NCBI GenBank assembly: GCA_000715685.1
Contig: KL569377.1
Location: forward strand, 34,471 to 40,326
Direction of reading: 5' to 3'
From: Streptomyces lilacinus
GTDB taxonomy: Bacteria; Actinomycetota; Actinomycetes; Streptomycetales; Streptomycetaceae
Length of the DNA: 5,856 nt
This document shows positions 1-4,738 of the stretch, piece after piece. A model generated the notes under the pieces. The model was not told where the DNA came from. It ran no database searches and saw nothing but the letters and a program-made list of their open reading frames with translations. How positions within the stretch are numbered: the first letter of the stretch is position 1; each line of letters opens with the position of its first letter. The position numbers and the translations under genes are program-made.

Positions 1-18
1 GATGTGTATAAGAGACAG
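1..18 (+). other. Tn5/Nextera mosaic-end adapter (library artefact)
   Basis: The first 18 bases equal the 19-bp hyperactive Tn5 mosaic end used in tagmentation libraries, minus its first A, ending in AGAGACAG. It is not genomic. Genomic sequence starts at about base 19. With the matching remnant at the right end, it shows that the window is one tagmented fragment or a contig with untrimmed adapters, so both borders are arbitrary cut points. Confidence 0.95.
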
Positions 19-20
19 GC

Positions 21-149
21 TCAGAAGAGCAGGCGTGCTGCCGACGCCAGCGCCGTCGCCAGAAGGCTGGAGGCGGCGCCGGTTGCGATGTCGATCAGGA
101 CCCTGCGGATCCGGGTGCGACGCGCGGACTTGTACTCGACCGGGTTCAT
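21..149 (-). CDS. Very short hypothetical protein with a hydrophobic C-terminal half
   Basis: This 42-residue reading frame opens with MNPVEYKSARRTRIRR and continues as a hydrophobic, alanine/leucine-rich stretch (about residues 17-42) that could form one membrane helix after a basic N-terminal face. A GGAG lies about 9 nt upstream of this ATG. The frame stays open upstream to about 419, but that part has the arginine/serine/proline-rich composition of non-coding GC-rich DNA, so the short start is preferred. The stop lies two genomic bases from the adapter and is genomic. From memory, Streptomyces genomes carry annotated peptides of this size and look (possibly DUF6408), but this was not checked. 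No function can be assigned. It may also be a chance frame. Confidence 0.4.
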   Translation of the reverse strand: MNPVEYKSARRTRIRRVLIDIATGAASSLLATALASAARLLF

Positions 150-363
150 GCTTGGCCACTCCATGAAGTGAGTTCGGAATGGCAGGGACAGCCCTACCGG
201 GCATCCGCACTCACGTCGTATGCGAACACACGACGGATGACCATCTTCACTCGCAGCAGGGTGAACCATGTGCGTGAACGTGGCTTTCGTACCCTCCGGG
301 AAGGTGGGCAGCGCAAGTGATTCTACTGGATGCCGAGTTGAGTGCTCACGAGCCACGCCTCGA

Positions 364-390
364 GGCCCACTACGGAGCCTAGTGGGGGCC
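364..390. repeat. Inverted repeat, probable second terminator hairpin
   Basis: The arms CCCACTA (366-372) and TAGTGGG (380-386) pair perfectly over 7 bp around a 7-nt loop, and outer GG/CC pairs form if two Gs are bulged out. It sits 5 bp beyond the stronger hairpin at 396-428, downstream of the leftward operon, so it may back up that terminator. Nothing else recognisable was seen between about 150 and 363. Confidence 0.5.
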
Positions 391-395
391 ACTGA

Positions 396-428
396 CAGGG
401 ACCGGTGGTCGTTCGACACCGGTCCCTG
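396..428 (-). terminator. Perfect 12-bp stem-loop terminator of the leftward operon
   Basis: CAGGGACCGGTG (396-407) and CACCGGTCCCTG (417-428) are exact reverse complements around a 9-nt loop. The hairpin begins three bases after the stop codon of the 89-residue gene on the minus strand. No U-tract follows, which is usual for actinomycete terminators. As the structure is symmetric it could also act on rightward transcripts. Confidence 0.8.
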
Positions 429-431
429 CGG

Positions 432-701
432 TCAGGCGCTCGGGCAGAGTGCCGGGCGGCCGAGTGCCCAGCGGGTGAGGCGGTGGTACCGCATGTGCGA
501 GATCGCGTGGGCGGCCGTGCGGTCCGCCTGGGCTTTGTCGCGCGGTTTCGGGGTCAGCGCGACCGGCAGTCCGGGCGGGCGCAGGGCGCCGTAGTCGGTG
601 AAGCGGCGTGTTCCGCAGGCGCGGCAGCGGTCTTCGCCGTCGGCCGAGTCCCAGCCGGAGGTGTGTGGGCAGTTGTCGATGAGGCGGCCTACGGTGCGCA
701 T
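432..701 (-). CDS. Small CxH/CxxC protein, function unknown
   Basis: This 89-residue protein starts MRTVGRLIDNCPH. Four possible metal ligands, C11, H13, C26 and C29 (CPH, a 12-residue acidic spacer, then CRACG), suggest a small zinc-ribbon or knuckle in the N-terminal third. The remainder is basic and histidine-rich without clear domains. The start is well supported: AGAGGAG lies 6 nt upstream, and the ATG overlaps the ATPase stop by one base (TGATG), implying translational coupling and a joint role. The frame is open further upstream inside the ATPase gene, but that part is a shadow. A hairpin terminator follows directly. I do not recognise a named family; an accessory or partner of the ATPase is inference from gene order only. 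Confidence 0.7.
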   Translation of the reverse strand: MRTVGRLIDNCPHTSGWDSADGEDRCRACGTRRFTDYGALRPPGLPVALTPKPRDKAQADRTAAHAISHMRYHRLTRWALGRPALCPSA

Positions 702-1618
702 CAGAGGCTCCTCTGCGGCGAGGCTGTGGGGATCAGGTCCCGGAGTGGGCTGGGTGGGAGGTCGGTGATGGACATCCAGGAGCTCCGGTCCGTGAGCGGC
801 TGAGAGCCGGGTGGGGCCTCGAAGAGGTACCAGAAGTGGAGCTGATCTTGTTCCTGTCGGCTGAGACCTGGGCGACGGCGCTGTTCGATCCACAGCGGTG
901 GGCCGGGTGGTCCGGGCTCAAGGCGCAGACCCGTTCCCTTGGCGGTGATTCTGCGGGCGGCAGCCGCCGGTGAGCAGTCCTGTTGCGTGAGAGTCCCGTC
1001 GAGCAGGCGCAGCAAGTCGCCGGAGCGTACGACCGCGTTGATGGTGACGGCGAGGCAGTGGTGGTTGCAGGATTCGCCGGTGGCCAGGTGGTCACAGGCG
1101 TTGTGGGTGTGGCGGACGATGTCCGTCAGGCGGTCGGGGTGGATGAGTCCGTAGCGGAAGATCTCACGGACGATGTCCGTTCCCTTGACCGTCGGGGTGG
1201 GCGTTGCGGCTTGGGAGATGTCGAACAGGCAGTGGATCTCCTTGCCCTCGCCGATCGCTGGTGGCACGACCTTCCAGCGCCCGTGAGTGAGCGCGTCGAC
1301 CAGTTCCAGGCCGCGCCCGGTTGTGCGGTTGGCCTCCGGCTGCTGCCTCACTGGCACGGCGCGACAGTTGTCACTGACGCGCACGTGGAGGAGGTACGCC
1401 TTCCGTTCCAGGTCCAGTGCGCACTGGGCACCAGGAACATGGTTCACGACGTTGGCCAACAGCTCGTTGATCACGGTCACCATGTCATCTGCCTCGGCCA
1501 TCAGGCCCCAGCCGTGGAGCTGGGTGCCGACGATCCGGCGCACTATGGCCAGCTCCGCAGGTCTGAGCGCGAGGTCCATGCGGAGCTGCCGGTCGGAGTG
1601 CCGAGTGTGGATCGCCAT
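701..1618 (-). CDS. Anti-sigma-type ATP-binding protein (HATPase_c_2) with a long C-terminal extension
   Basis: This 305-residue protein has a GHKL/HATPase_c_2 domain at about residues 15-135, as in RsbW-like anti-sigma kinases of Streptomyces. The N-box is INELLANVVNHV (E52, N56, H60), the G1-box aspartate is D83 in VRVSDN, and the G2 glycines are in TTGRGLELVDAL (residues 99-110). Stand-alone members are usually about 130-160 residues. Here about 170 further residues follow, with a Cys/His-rich patch (C175, H177, C184, H186, H187, C188), then DLLRLLDG and a proline-rich linker; I do not recognise this part. The start is supported by GGAGGGG 3 nt upstream. It is divergent from the XRE/DUF397 pair and first in an operon with the CxH/CxxC gene. 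ATP binding is well supported; sigma-factor binding or kinase activity is inference. Confidence 0.85.
   Translation of the reverse strand: MAIHTRHSDRQLRMDLALRPAELAIVRRIVGTQLHGWGLMAEADDMVTVINELLANVVNHVPGAQCALDLERKAYLLHVRVSDNCRAVPVRQQPEANRTTGRGLELVDALTHGRWKVVPPAIGEGKEIHCLFDISQAATPTPTVKGTDIVREIFRYGLIHPDRLTDIVRHTHNACDHLATGESCNHHCLAVTINAVVRSGDLLRLLDGTLTQQDCSPAAAARRITAKGTGLRLEPGPPGPPLWIEQRRRPGLSRQEQDQLHFWYLFEAPPGSQPLTDRSSWMSITDLPPSPLRDLIPTASPQRSL
708..714 (-). promoter_or_regulatory. Shine-Dalgarno inside a small palindrome at a coupled gene junction
   Basis: On the minus strand AGAGGAG (714 to 708) stands 6 nt before the ATG at 701. It lies within CAGAGGAGCCTCTG (715 to 702), whose ends CAGAGG and CCTCTG are complementary. 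A hairpin would place GGAG in the loop or stem, so access could depend on ribosomes finishing the upstream ATPase gene. Confidence 0.6.
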
Positions 1619-1820
1619 GTCCCCTCCAAGTCAGCGCAGGCCAGAGCCTGGGCAGGGCTGATCGCGTTGTCGTCACGGCACGGATGCGAGCTGTGACCAC
1701 GTAGTCGATGCTGGACCACCGAGAAGATCGCGGGCAACTATTTCCACGAAGGTGATGCATTCCCTGACGACTTGGCATATGACAGCACTGAGCGGTGGGC
1801 GAATGGGCCATCATGCACGC
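1619..1820. promoter_or_regulatory. Divergent promoter gap between the ATPase and XRE operons
   Basis: This gap separates the two divergent start codons and must hold at least the leftward promoter and probably both. I see no convincing -35/-10 pair on either strand. The minus-strand end carries the GGAGGGG ribosome site of the ATPase gene. The only notable structure is the imperfect inverted repeat at 1672-1697. Confidence 0.55.
1672..1697. repeat. Imperfect inverted repeat, candidate operator
   Basis: GTCACGGC (1672-1679) and GCTGTGAC (1690-1697) are reverse complements at 7 of 8 positions, with a 10-bp spacer, giving a dyad whose half-sites are one to two helical turns apart. It lies about 54-79 bp upstream of the ATPase start and about 124 bp upstream of the XRE start. 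It could bind the XRE regulator or another dimer. A match of this length can occur by chance. Confidence 0.3.
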
Positions 1821-2672
1821 ATGGATCAAAGAAGCCTGCCGACCATGCGTAGCAAGCGCCTTGGCGGCGAGCTGCGTCGCCTCCGCGTGGAGCGGAACCT
1901 CACTGTCTCGGAGGTGGCGAAGCGCCTCGGGTGCGGTCAGCCCAAGGTGTCGCAGATCGAGAACGGCAACCGGGGGATCAGGCCCAAGGACCTGTCCGTG
2001 CTCCTCGACCTCTACGCAGTGACGGACAGCAAGTACTGCCAACGGCTGAAGAGGCTGGCGCTTGATGTACACAAGGTCGACTGGTGGACGCAGCAAGGCC
2101 CCTTGATCGACGCGCTGCGCGACTACCTCACGCTAGAGGCGGACTCAGGGCTCGTCCGGGTGTATGAGCCAACACTTGTGCCTGGAATGTTGCAAACCGA
2201 GGCGTACATGCGTCAGTTGTTCGCGGCCCGACTGCCGGCGGACCAAGTGGATGCTCTCGTGGACACGCGCCTCAAACGGAAGGAACTTCTTGACGACCAT
2301 CTGGGTTTCAGGCTGCGCGCAGTCGTGGACGAGCCTGCCCTGCACCGGATTGCCGGGACCCGCGCCATGGTCGTGGAGCAGCTTCGACACCTGGCGCAAG
2401 TGGGGCGCCGCCCCAATGTCACCGTGCAAGTCCTACCGCTCAAAGCGAGGTTCGCGGTCGATCAGTTCGCCGCGTTCAGCCTCTTCACGTTCCGGGGGCA
2501 GTCGTCCATCGATGTTGCATGGCTGGAGTATCTGACCGGTGGTACGTTGCTTGAACAAGAGAGCGACGTACAGGCGTACACGCGCGCGTGGGAGGAACTG
2601 ACCGCCGCCGCACTGTCCCCTTCGGACTCACGGCAGCTCATTCGCGCACTCATCGAGGAAAACGAGTCATGA
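1821..2672 (+). CDS. XRE-family regulator with DUF5753 domain (WhiJ-like)
   Basis: This 283-residue cytoplasmic DNA-binding protein has an N-terminal HTH_31/XRE domain at about residues 14-68 (LGGELRRLRVERNLT, then the recognition region KVSQIENG at 42-49). A DUF5753 domain covers about residues 100-275, with the family-typical YEPTLVPGMLQTEAYMR. Length and layout match Streptomyces WhiJ-like regulators, which act in development and antibiotic control. The ATG at 1821 gives MDQRSLPTMRSKRLGGE, the usual N-terminus; it has no clear ribosome site. An ATG at 1803, with GGTGGG upstream, would add six residues. The gene overlaps the DUF397 gene by four bases, the classical pairing in which the small protein modulates the regulator. 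It may control itself and the divergent ATPase operon; that is inference. No TTA codon was seen. Confidence 0.9.
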   Translation: MDQRSLPTMRSKRLGGELRRLRVERNLTVSEVAKRLGCGQPKVSQIENGNRGIRPKDLSVLLDLYAVTDSKYCQRLKRLALDVHKVDWWTQQGPLIDALRDYLTLEADSGLVRVYEPTLVPGMLQTEAYMRQLFAARLPADQVDALVDTRLKRKELLDDHLGFRLRAVVDEPALHRIAGTRAMVVEQLRHLAQVGRRPNVTVQVLPLKARFAVDQFAAFSLFTFRGQSSIDVAWLEYLTGGTLLEQESDVQAYTRAWEELTAAALSPSDSRQLIRALIEENES

Positions 2673-2854
2673 CCGGCACAATGCCTGTGTGGCACAAGAG
2701 CAGCTACAGCGGCAGCAACAACAACTGCCTCGAACACGCCGCCCTCCTCGACAGCCGTCACGCCATCCGCGACACGAAAGACCCCGGACGCCGAATAACC
2801 CTCTACTTCACCGCCGCAGCCTGGCAGAGATTCATAGACAGCCAAAAGGTTTGA
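2669..2854 (+). CDS. DUF397 (BldB-related) small protein
   Basis: This 61-residue protein matches DUF397 along its whole length: WHKSSYSG followed by a conserved cysteine (NNNCLEHA), then IRDTKDPGR and the C-terminal LYFTAAAWQRFI. DUF397 proteins are abundant in Streptomyces, usually beside XRE/DUF5753 genes; BldB and the last gene of the abaA locus are relatives. They are thought to bind and modulate the partner regulator, and some pairs have been proposed to behave like toxin-antitoxin modules. The start overlaps the end of the XRE gene (ATGA), and a GAGGA lies 11 nt upstream in the XRE 3' end, so translation is coupled. The stop is followed one base later by a long hairpin. The more usual C-V-E-V-A motif reads C-L-E-H-A here, an ordinary variation. 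Confidence 0.9.
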   Translation: MTGTMPVWHKSSYSGSNNNCLEHAALLDSRHAIRDTKDPGRRITLYFTAAAWQRFIDSQKV

Positions 2855-2855
2855 G

Positions 2856-2908
2856 GCGACCCTCACCAGCCTCGTCGACGCCTCCGTCGATGAGACGGGT
2901 GAGGTCGC
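2856..2908. terminator. Long, probably bidirectional terminator hairpin
   Basis: The left arm (2856-2880, starting GCGACCCTCACC) and right arm (2885-2908, ending GGTGAGGTCGC) pair over about 24 positions around a 4-nt loop (CCTC). The imperfections are one bulge (C2862), two mismatches (2868/2897 and 2870/2895) and one G-T pair (2874/2891). It starts one base past the DUF397 stop and lies 47 bp past the stop of the converging SDR gene, so it can end transcription from both sides. It marks the border between the regulatory cassette and the polyketide genes. Confidence 0.8.
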
Positions 2909-2955
2909 ACACCGTCATCACAGATGCGCGGCGCCCCGGCAGCGCCCCCGCCGCC

Positions 2956-3723
2956 TCACCACGGCACGATCTCGTCCACCGTCCCGTCCATCCCGCCGCT
3001 GAACGTTCCCGTCGGCCCGTCCGGGCCCGTCAGGGCGAGCCACACAGGTGTGTCGGCGCCCTCTTCCGGGGAGCGGGTGCCTCGGCTGAAGGGGGAGTCG
3101 GCGTTGAGGTCGGTGGCGACCAGGCCGGGGTTGGCGGCGTTGACGCGGATGCCTTCTTCGCGGAGGGAGTGGGCGTAGACGACCGTGATGGCGTTGAGGG
3201 CGGCCTTCGAGGCGCTGTAGGGGAGGAGGCCGCGGGTGGAGATGGGGTGTTCGGGGTCGCTCAGGAAGGTGAGGGAGCCCAGGGGGCTCGACATGTTGAC
3301 GACGCGGGGGGCGTCGGAGCGGCGGAGGAGGGGGATGCAGGCCTGGGTCACCGCCACCGTGCCGAAGACGTTGACGTCGAACGCCTTCCGCATGCGGTCC
3401 GCGGTGATGTCGGCCACCGGGACGCCCCATTCGACGACGATGCCCGCGTTGTTCACCAGCACGTCCAGGCGGCCCGACTCCGCCTCGATCCGCTTCGCCG
3501 CCGCCTCGACCTGCGCCTGGTTCGTCACGTCCAGCTGGACGAAGCGGGCGTCATAGCCGGCCGCCTTTAACTCTTGCTCGGTCTCCTCGCCCCGGCGCGC
3601 GTCCCGGGCGCCTACGTAGACCGTCATTCCCTCCGCCGCCAGCCGTCGGGCGATCTGCTTGCCGAGGCCCTTGTTGGCTCCCGTCACCAGGGCCACCTCG
3701 CCCTGGTGCTGTCCCTTGGACAT
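2956..3723 (-). CDS. Classical SDR oxidoreductase, probable second (tailoring) ketoreductase
   Basis: This 255-residue NAD(P)H-dependent short-chain dehydrogenase has the nucleotide-binding TGANKGLG at 14-21, NNAG at 91-94, structural N118, catalytic S145/S146 in VVNMSS, and YSASK with Y169 and K173. It ends as carbonyl-reductase-like Streptomyces SDRs do, with PEEGADTPVWLA and a tryptophan near the terminus. It is not an ActIII-type ketoreductase; such extra SDRs in type II clusters reduce a later ring ketone or open a ring (LanV-type enzymes in angucycline pathways are one comparison), and the exact substrate cannot be read here. The start has AAAGGAA 5 nt upstream. It follows the KR gene by 21 bp, so both are probably co-transcribed. 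Leu52 is encoded by TTA (3568-3570), suggesting bldA dependence. Confidence 0.88.
   Translation of the reverse strand: MSKGQHQGEVALVTGANKGLGKQIARRLAAEGMTVYVGARDARRGEETEQELKAAGYDARFVQLDVTNQAQVEAAAKRIEAESGRLDVLVNNAGIVVEWGVPVADITADRMRKAFDVNVFGTVAVTQACIPLLRRSDAPRVVNMSSPLGSLTFLSDPEHPISTRGLLPYSASKAALNAITVVYAHSLREEGIRVNAANPGLVATDLNADSPFSRGTRSPEEGADTPVWLALTGPDGPTGTFSGGMDGTVDEIVPW
3568..3570 (-). promoter_or_regulatory. TTA leucine codon (bldA-type control point)
   Basis: Codon 52 of the SDR gene reads TTA on the minus strand. In Streptomyces TTA is the rarest codon, read only by the bldA tRNA, which accumulates late in growth, and it is enriched in secondary-metabolism and regulatory genes. I found no in-frame TTA in the other genes of this window. 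Confidence 0.8.
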
Positions 3724-3744
3724 GCGATTCCTTTCGAAAAAATC

Positions 3745-4530
3745 TTAGTAATTGCCCAGGCCGCCACAGACGTTCAGCGCCTGCGCCGTCACCGCGCCCG
3801 CGCGGTCGCCGATCAGATACTCCACCATCGCCGCCACCTCGTCCGTCTCCACATACCGGCGGATCGGGACGCGCGTCGTGATCCGGTCGAACGTCTCGCT
3901 CGTCGACACGTCCCAGATCTTCGCGTAGTGCTCGCGCACCCTCTCCGCCATCGGGGTCTCGACGAAGCCCGGGCAGACGGCGTTCACGGTGATGCCCGTC
4001 GTCGCCAGCTCCAGGCCCAGGGCCTTGCTGAAGCCGACCACGCCGTGCTTGGACGCGGAGTAGGGGGCGGCGTGGACCACGCCCTGCTTGCCGCCGGTGG
4101 AGGCGATGTTGATGATGCGGCCCCAGCCCTTGTCCTGCATGCCGCCGGTGGTGAGGACCGCCTTCGTCATCAGGAAGACGCTGTTGAGGTTGGTGTTGAT
4201 GACGTCGAACCACAGCTCGTCCGGGATCTCCGCCGTGGCACCGCCGCCGCTGCGCCCGGCGTTGTTGACCAGGATGTCCACGGTGCCGTAGCGCTCGACG
4301 GCCGACTGTACGAAGGCCTGGATCTGCTCGGGCTTGGAGACGTCGCAGGTGGTGCCGTCCACCTCGAGGCCCTTGCCGCGCAGGTTCTTGATCGTGTCGG
4401 CCAGCATGTCCTCGCGGCGCGCGCAGATGTAGACGTGATGGCCCAGCTCGGCCAGGCGTTCGGTGATGGTCAGGCCCATGCCGCTGGTGGCACCGGTGAC
4501 GAGGGTGACGGGGGTGGTGGGGCTTGCCAT
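3745..4530 (-). CDS. ActIII-type polyketide C-9 ketoreductase
   Basis: This 261-residue SDR is the same length as the actinorhodin ketoreductase ActIII and aligns with it from memory without gaps in the core. It reduces the C-9 ketone of the nascent poly-beta-ketone with NADPH in type II aromatic polyketide synthesis, in the cytoplasm. Visible motifs are TGATSGMG at 12-19, NNAG at 89-92 and the tetrad N114, S144, Y157, K161. The STGGKQGVVHAAPYSASKHG region, VCPGFVETPMA and the end NVCGGLGNY are hallmarks of the family. At the 94-96 motif it has SGG where ActIII has PGG. The ATG at 4530 is chosen for its AGAGGA site about 8-9 nt upstream and the family length; a TTG 14 codons upstream is less likely. 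It is probably co-transcribed with the downstream SDR. Confidence 0.96.
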   Translation of the reverse strand: MASPTTPVTLVTGATSGMGLTITERLAELGHHVYICARREDMLADTIKNLRGKGLEVDGTTCDVSKPEQIQAFVQSAVERYGTVDILVNNAGRSGGGATAEIPDELWFDVINTNLNSVFLMTKAVLTTGGMQDKGWGRIINIASTGGKQGVVHAAPYSASKHGVVGFSKALGLELATTGITVNAVCPGFVETPMAERVREHYAKIWDVSTSETFDRITTRVPIRRYVETDEVAAMVEYLIGDRAGAVTAQALNVCGGLGNY

Positions 4531-4550
4531 GTGGTGCTTCCTCTCCAGTG

Positions 4551-4586
4551 GGTCCATCAAGGGGTCGATCAAGGGGTCGGTCGCGG
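4551..4586. repeat. Three 12-bp direct repeats upstream of KR
   Basis: The copies are GGTCCATCAAGG (4551-4562), GGTCGATCAAGG (4563-4574) and the diverged GGTCGGTCGCGG (4575-4586). The first two differ at one base; the third shares GGTC, the T at position 7 and the final GG with both. They begin 21 bp upstream of the KR start and just beyond its ribosome site. They may be an activator site, for example for a SARP-type regulator that binds direct repeats, or part of the leader RNA. The usual SARP spacing is 11 bp, so the 12-bp period is off. Confidence 0.55.
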
Positions 4587-4639
4587 GCAGCGCGGGTCAG
4601 CTTGGGGCGCGCTGCTCGAAGTTCGGTTGGACGGGCCTG

Positions 4640-4663
4640 GGTCCACCGGAGTTCCAGCGGACC
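4640..4663. promoter_or_regulatory. 24-bp dyad, candidate repressor operator
   Basis: The stretch has two-fold symmetry at 18 of 24 positions: half-site GGTCCNCNGGA (4640-4650), two central bases, then the mirrored TCCNGNGGACC (4653-4663). It is centred about 87 bp before the SnoaL-like start and about 121 bp before the KR start. Its size and symmetry suit a TetR-, MarR- or similar dimeric regulator. This is inference from symmetry alone. Confidence 0.45.
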
Positions 4664-4698
4664 ACAAGCCGTCGCCGTGAATGTGGCCGCAGTTTCCC

Positions 4699-4720
4699 GT
4701 CACGTCGTACGTCACGTCGT
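4699..4720 (+). repeat. Direct repeat GTCACGTCGT with 12-bp period
   Basis: GTCACGTCGT occurs at 4699-4708 and again at 4711-4720, separated by AC. It lies 7 bp upstream of the GGAGG of the SnoaL-like gene, so it is in the 5' leader or overlaps the promoter. It has the same 12-bp period as the repeat at 4551-4586 but a different sequence. Confidence 0.5.
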
Positions 4721-4727
4721 CCGCCCT

Positions 4728-4732
4728 GGAGG
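4728..4732 (+). promoter_or_regulatory. Ribosome binding site of the SnoaL-like gene
   Basis: GGAGG lies 6 nt before the ATG at 4739 and decides that start over the longer open frame reaching back to 4463, which is a shadow of the KR gene and its promoter. Confidence 0.85.
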
Positions 4733-4738
4733 AATCCG

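Larger units (their letters stand above)
4531..4738. promoter_or_regulatory. Divergent promoter gap between KR and SnoaL-like genes
   Basis: This 208-bp gap separates the divergent KR and SnoaL-like genes and must carry the promoters for both directions. It contains three separate repeat structures: a 12-bp direct repeat (4551-4586), a 24-bp dyad (4640-4663) and a second direct repeat (4699-4720). No textbook -35/-10 pair was evident. Ribosome sites are present at both edges. Confidence 0.6.

Noticed and set aside
983..1696. 237-codon plus-strand frame opposite the ATPase gene
   Set aside because: The minus frame has all GHKL motifs and a good ribosome site. The plus frame is valine/glycine-rich with no domain and is the expected GC-rich shadow.
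3732..3739. TTTCGAAA palindrome between KR and SDR as an operator
   Set aside because: An 8-bp palindrome inside a 21-bp intra-operon gap overlapping the ribosome site is likely chance.
4531..4572. KR start at the TTG 14 codons upstream
   Set aside because: The extension encodes only the repeat-derived peptide. The ATG at 4530 has its own ribosome site and gives exactly the ActIII length and numbering.
3574..4680. 368-codon plus-strand frame across the KR gene
   Set aside because: It lies opposite an unmistakable ActIII-type KR and has low-complexity Arg/Ala/Asp/His composition without motifs.
4463..4738. N-terminal extension of the SnoaL-like protein
   Set aside because: The longer frame overlaps the KR gene start and promoter gap. 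GGAGG 6 nt before the ATG at 4739 and the family length fix the start.
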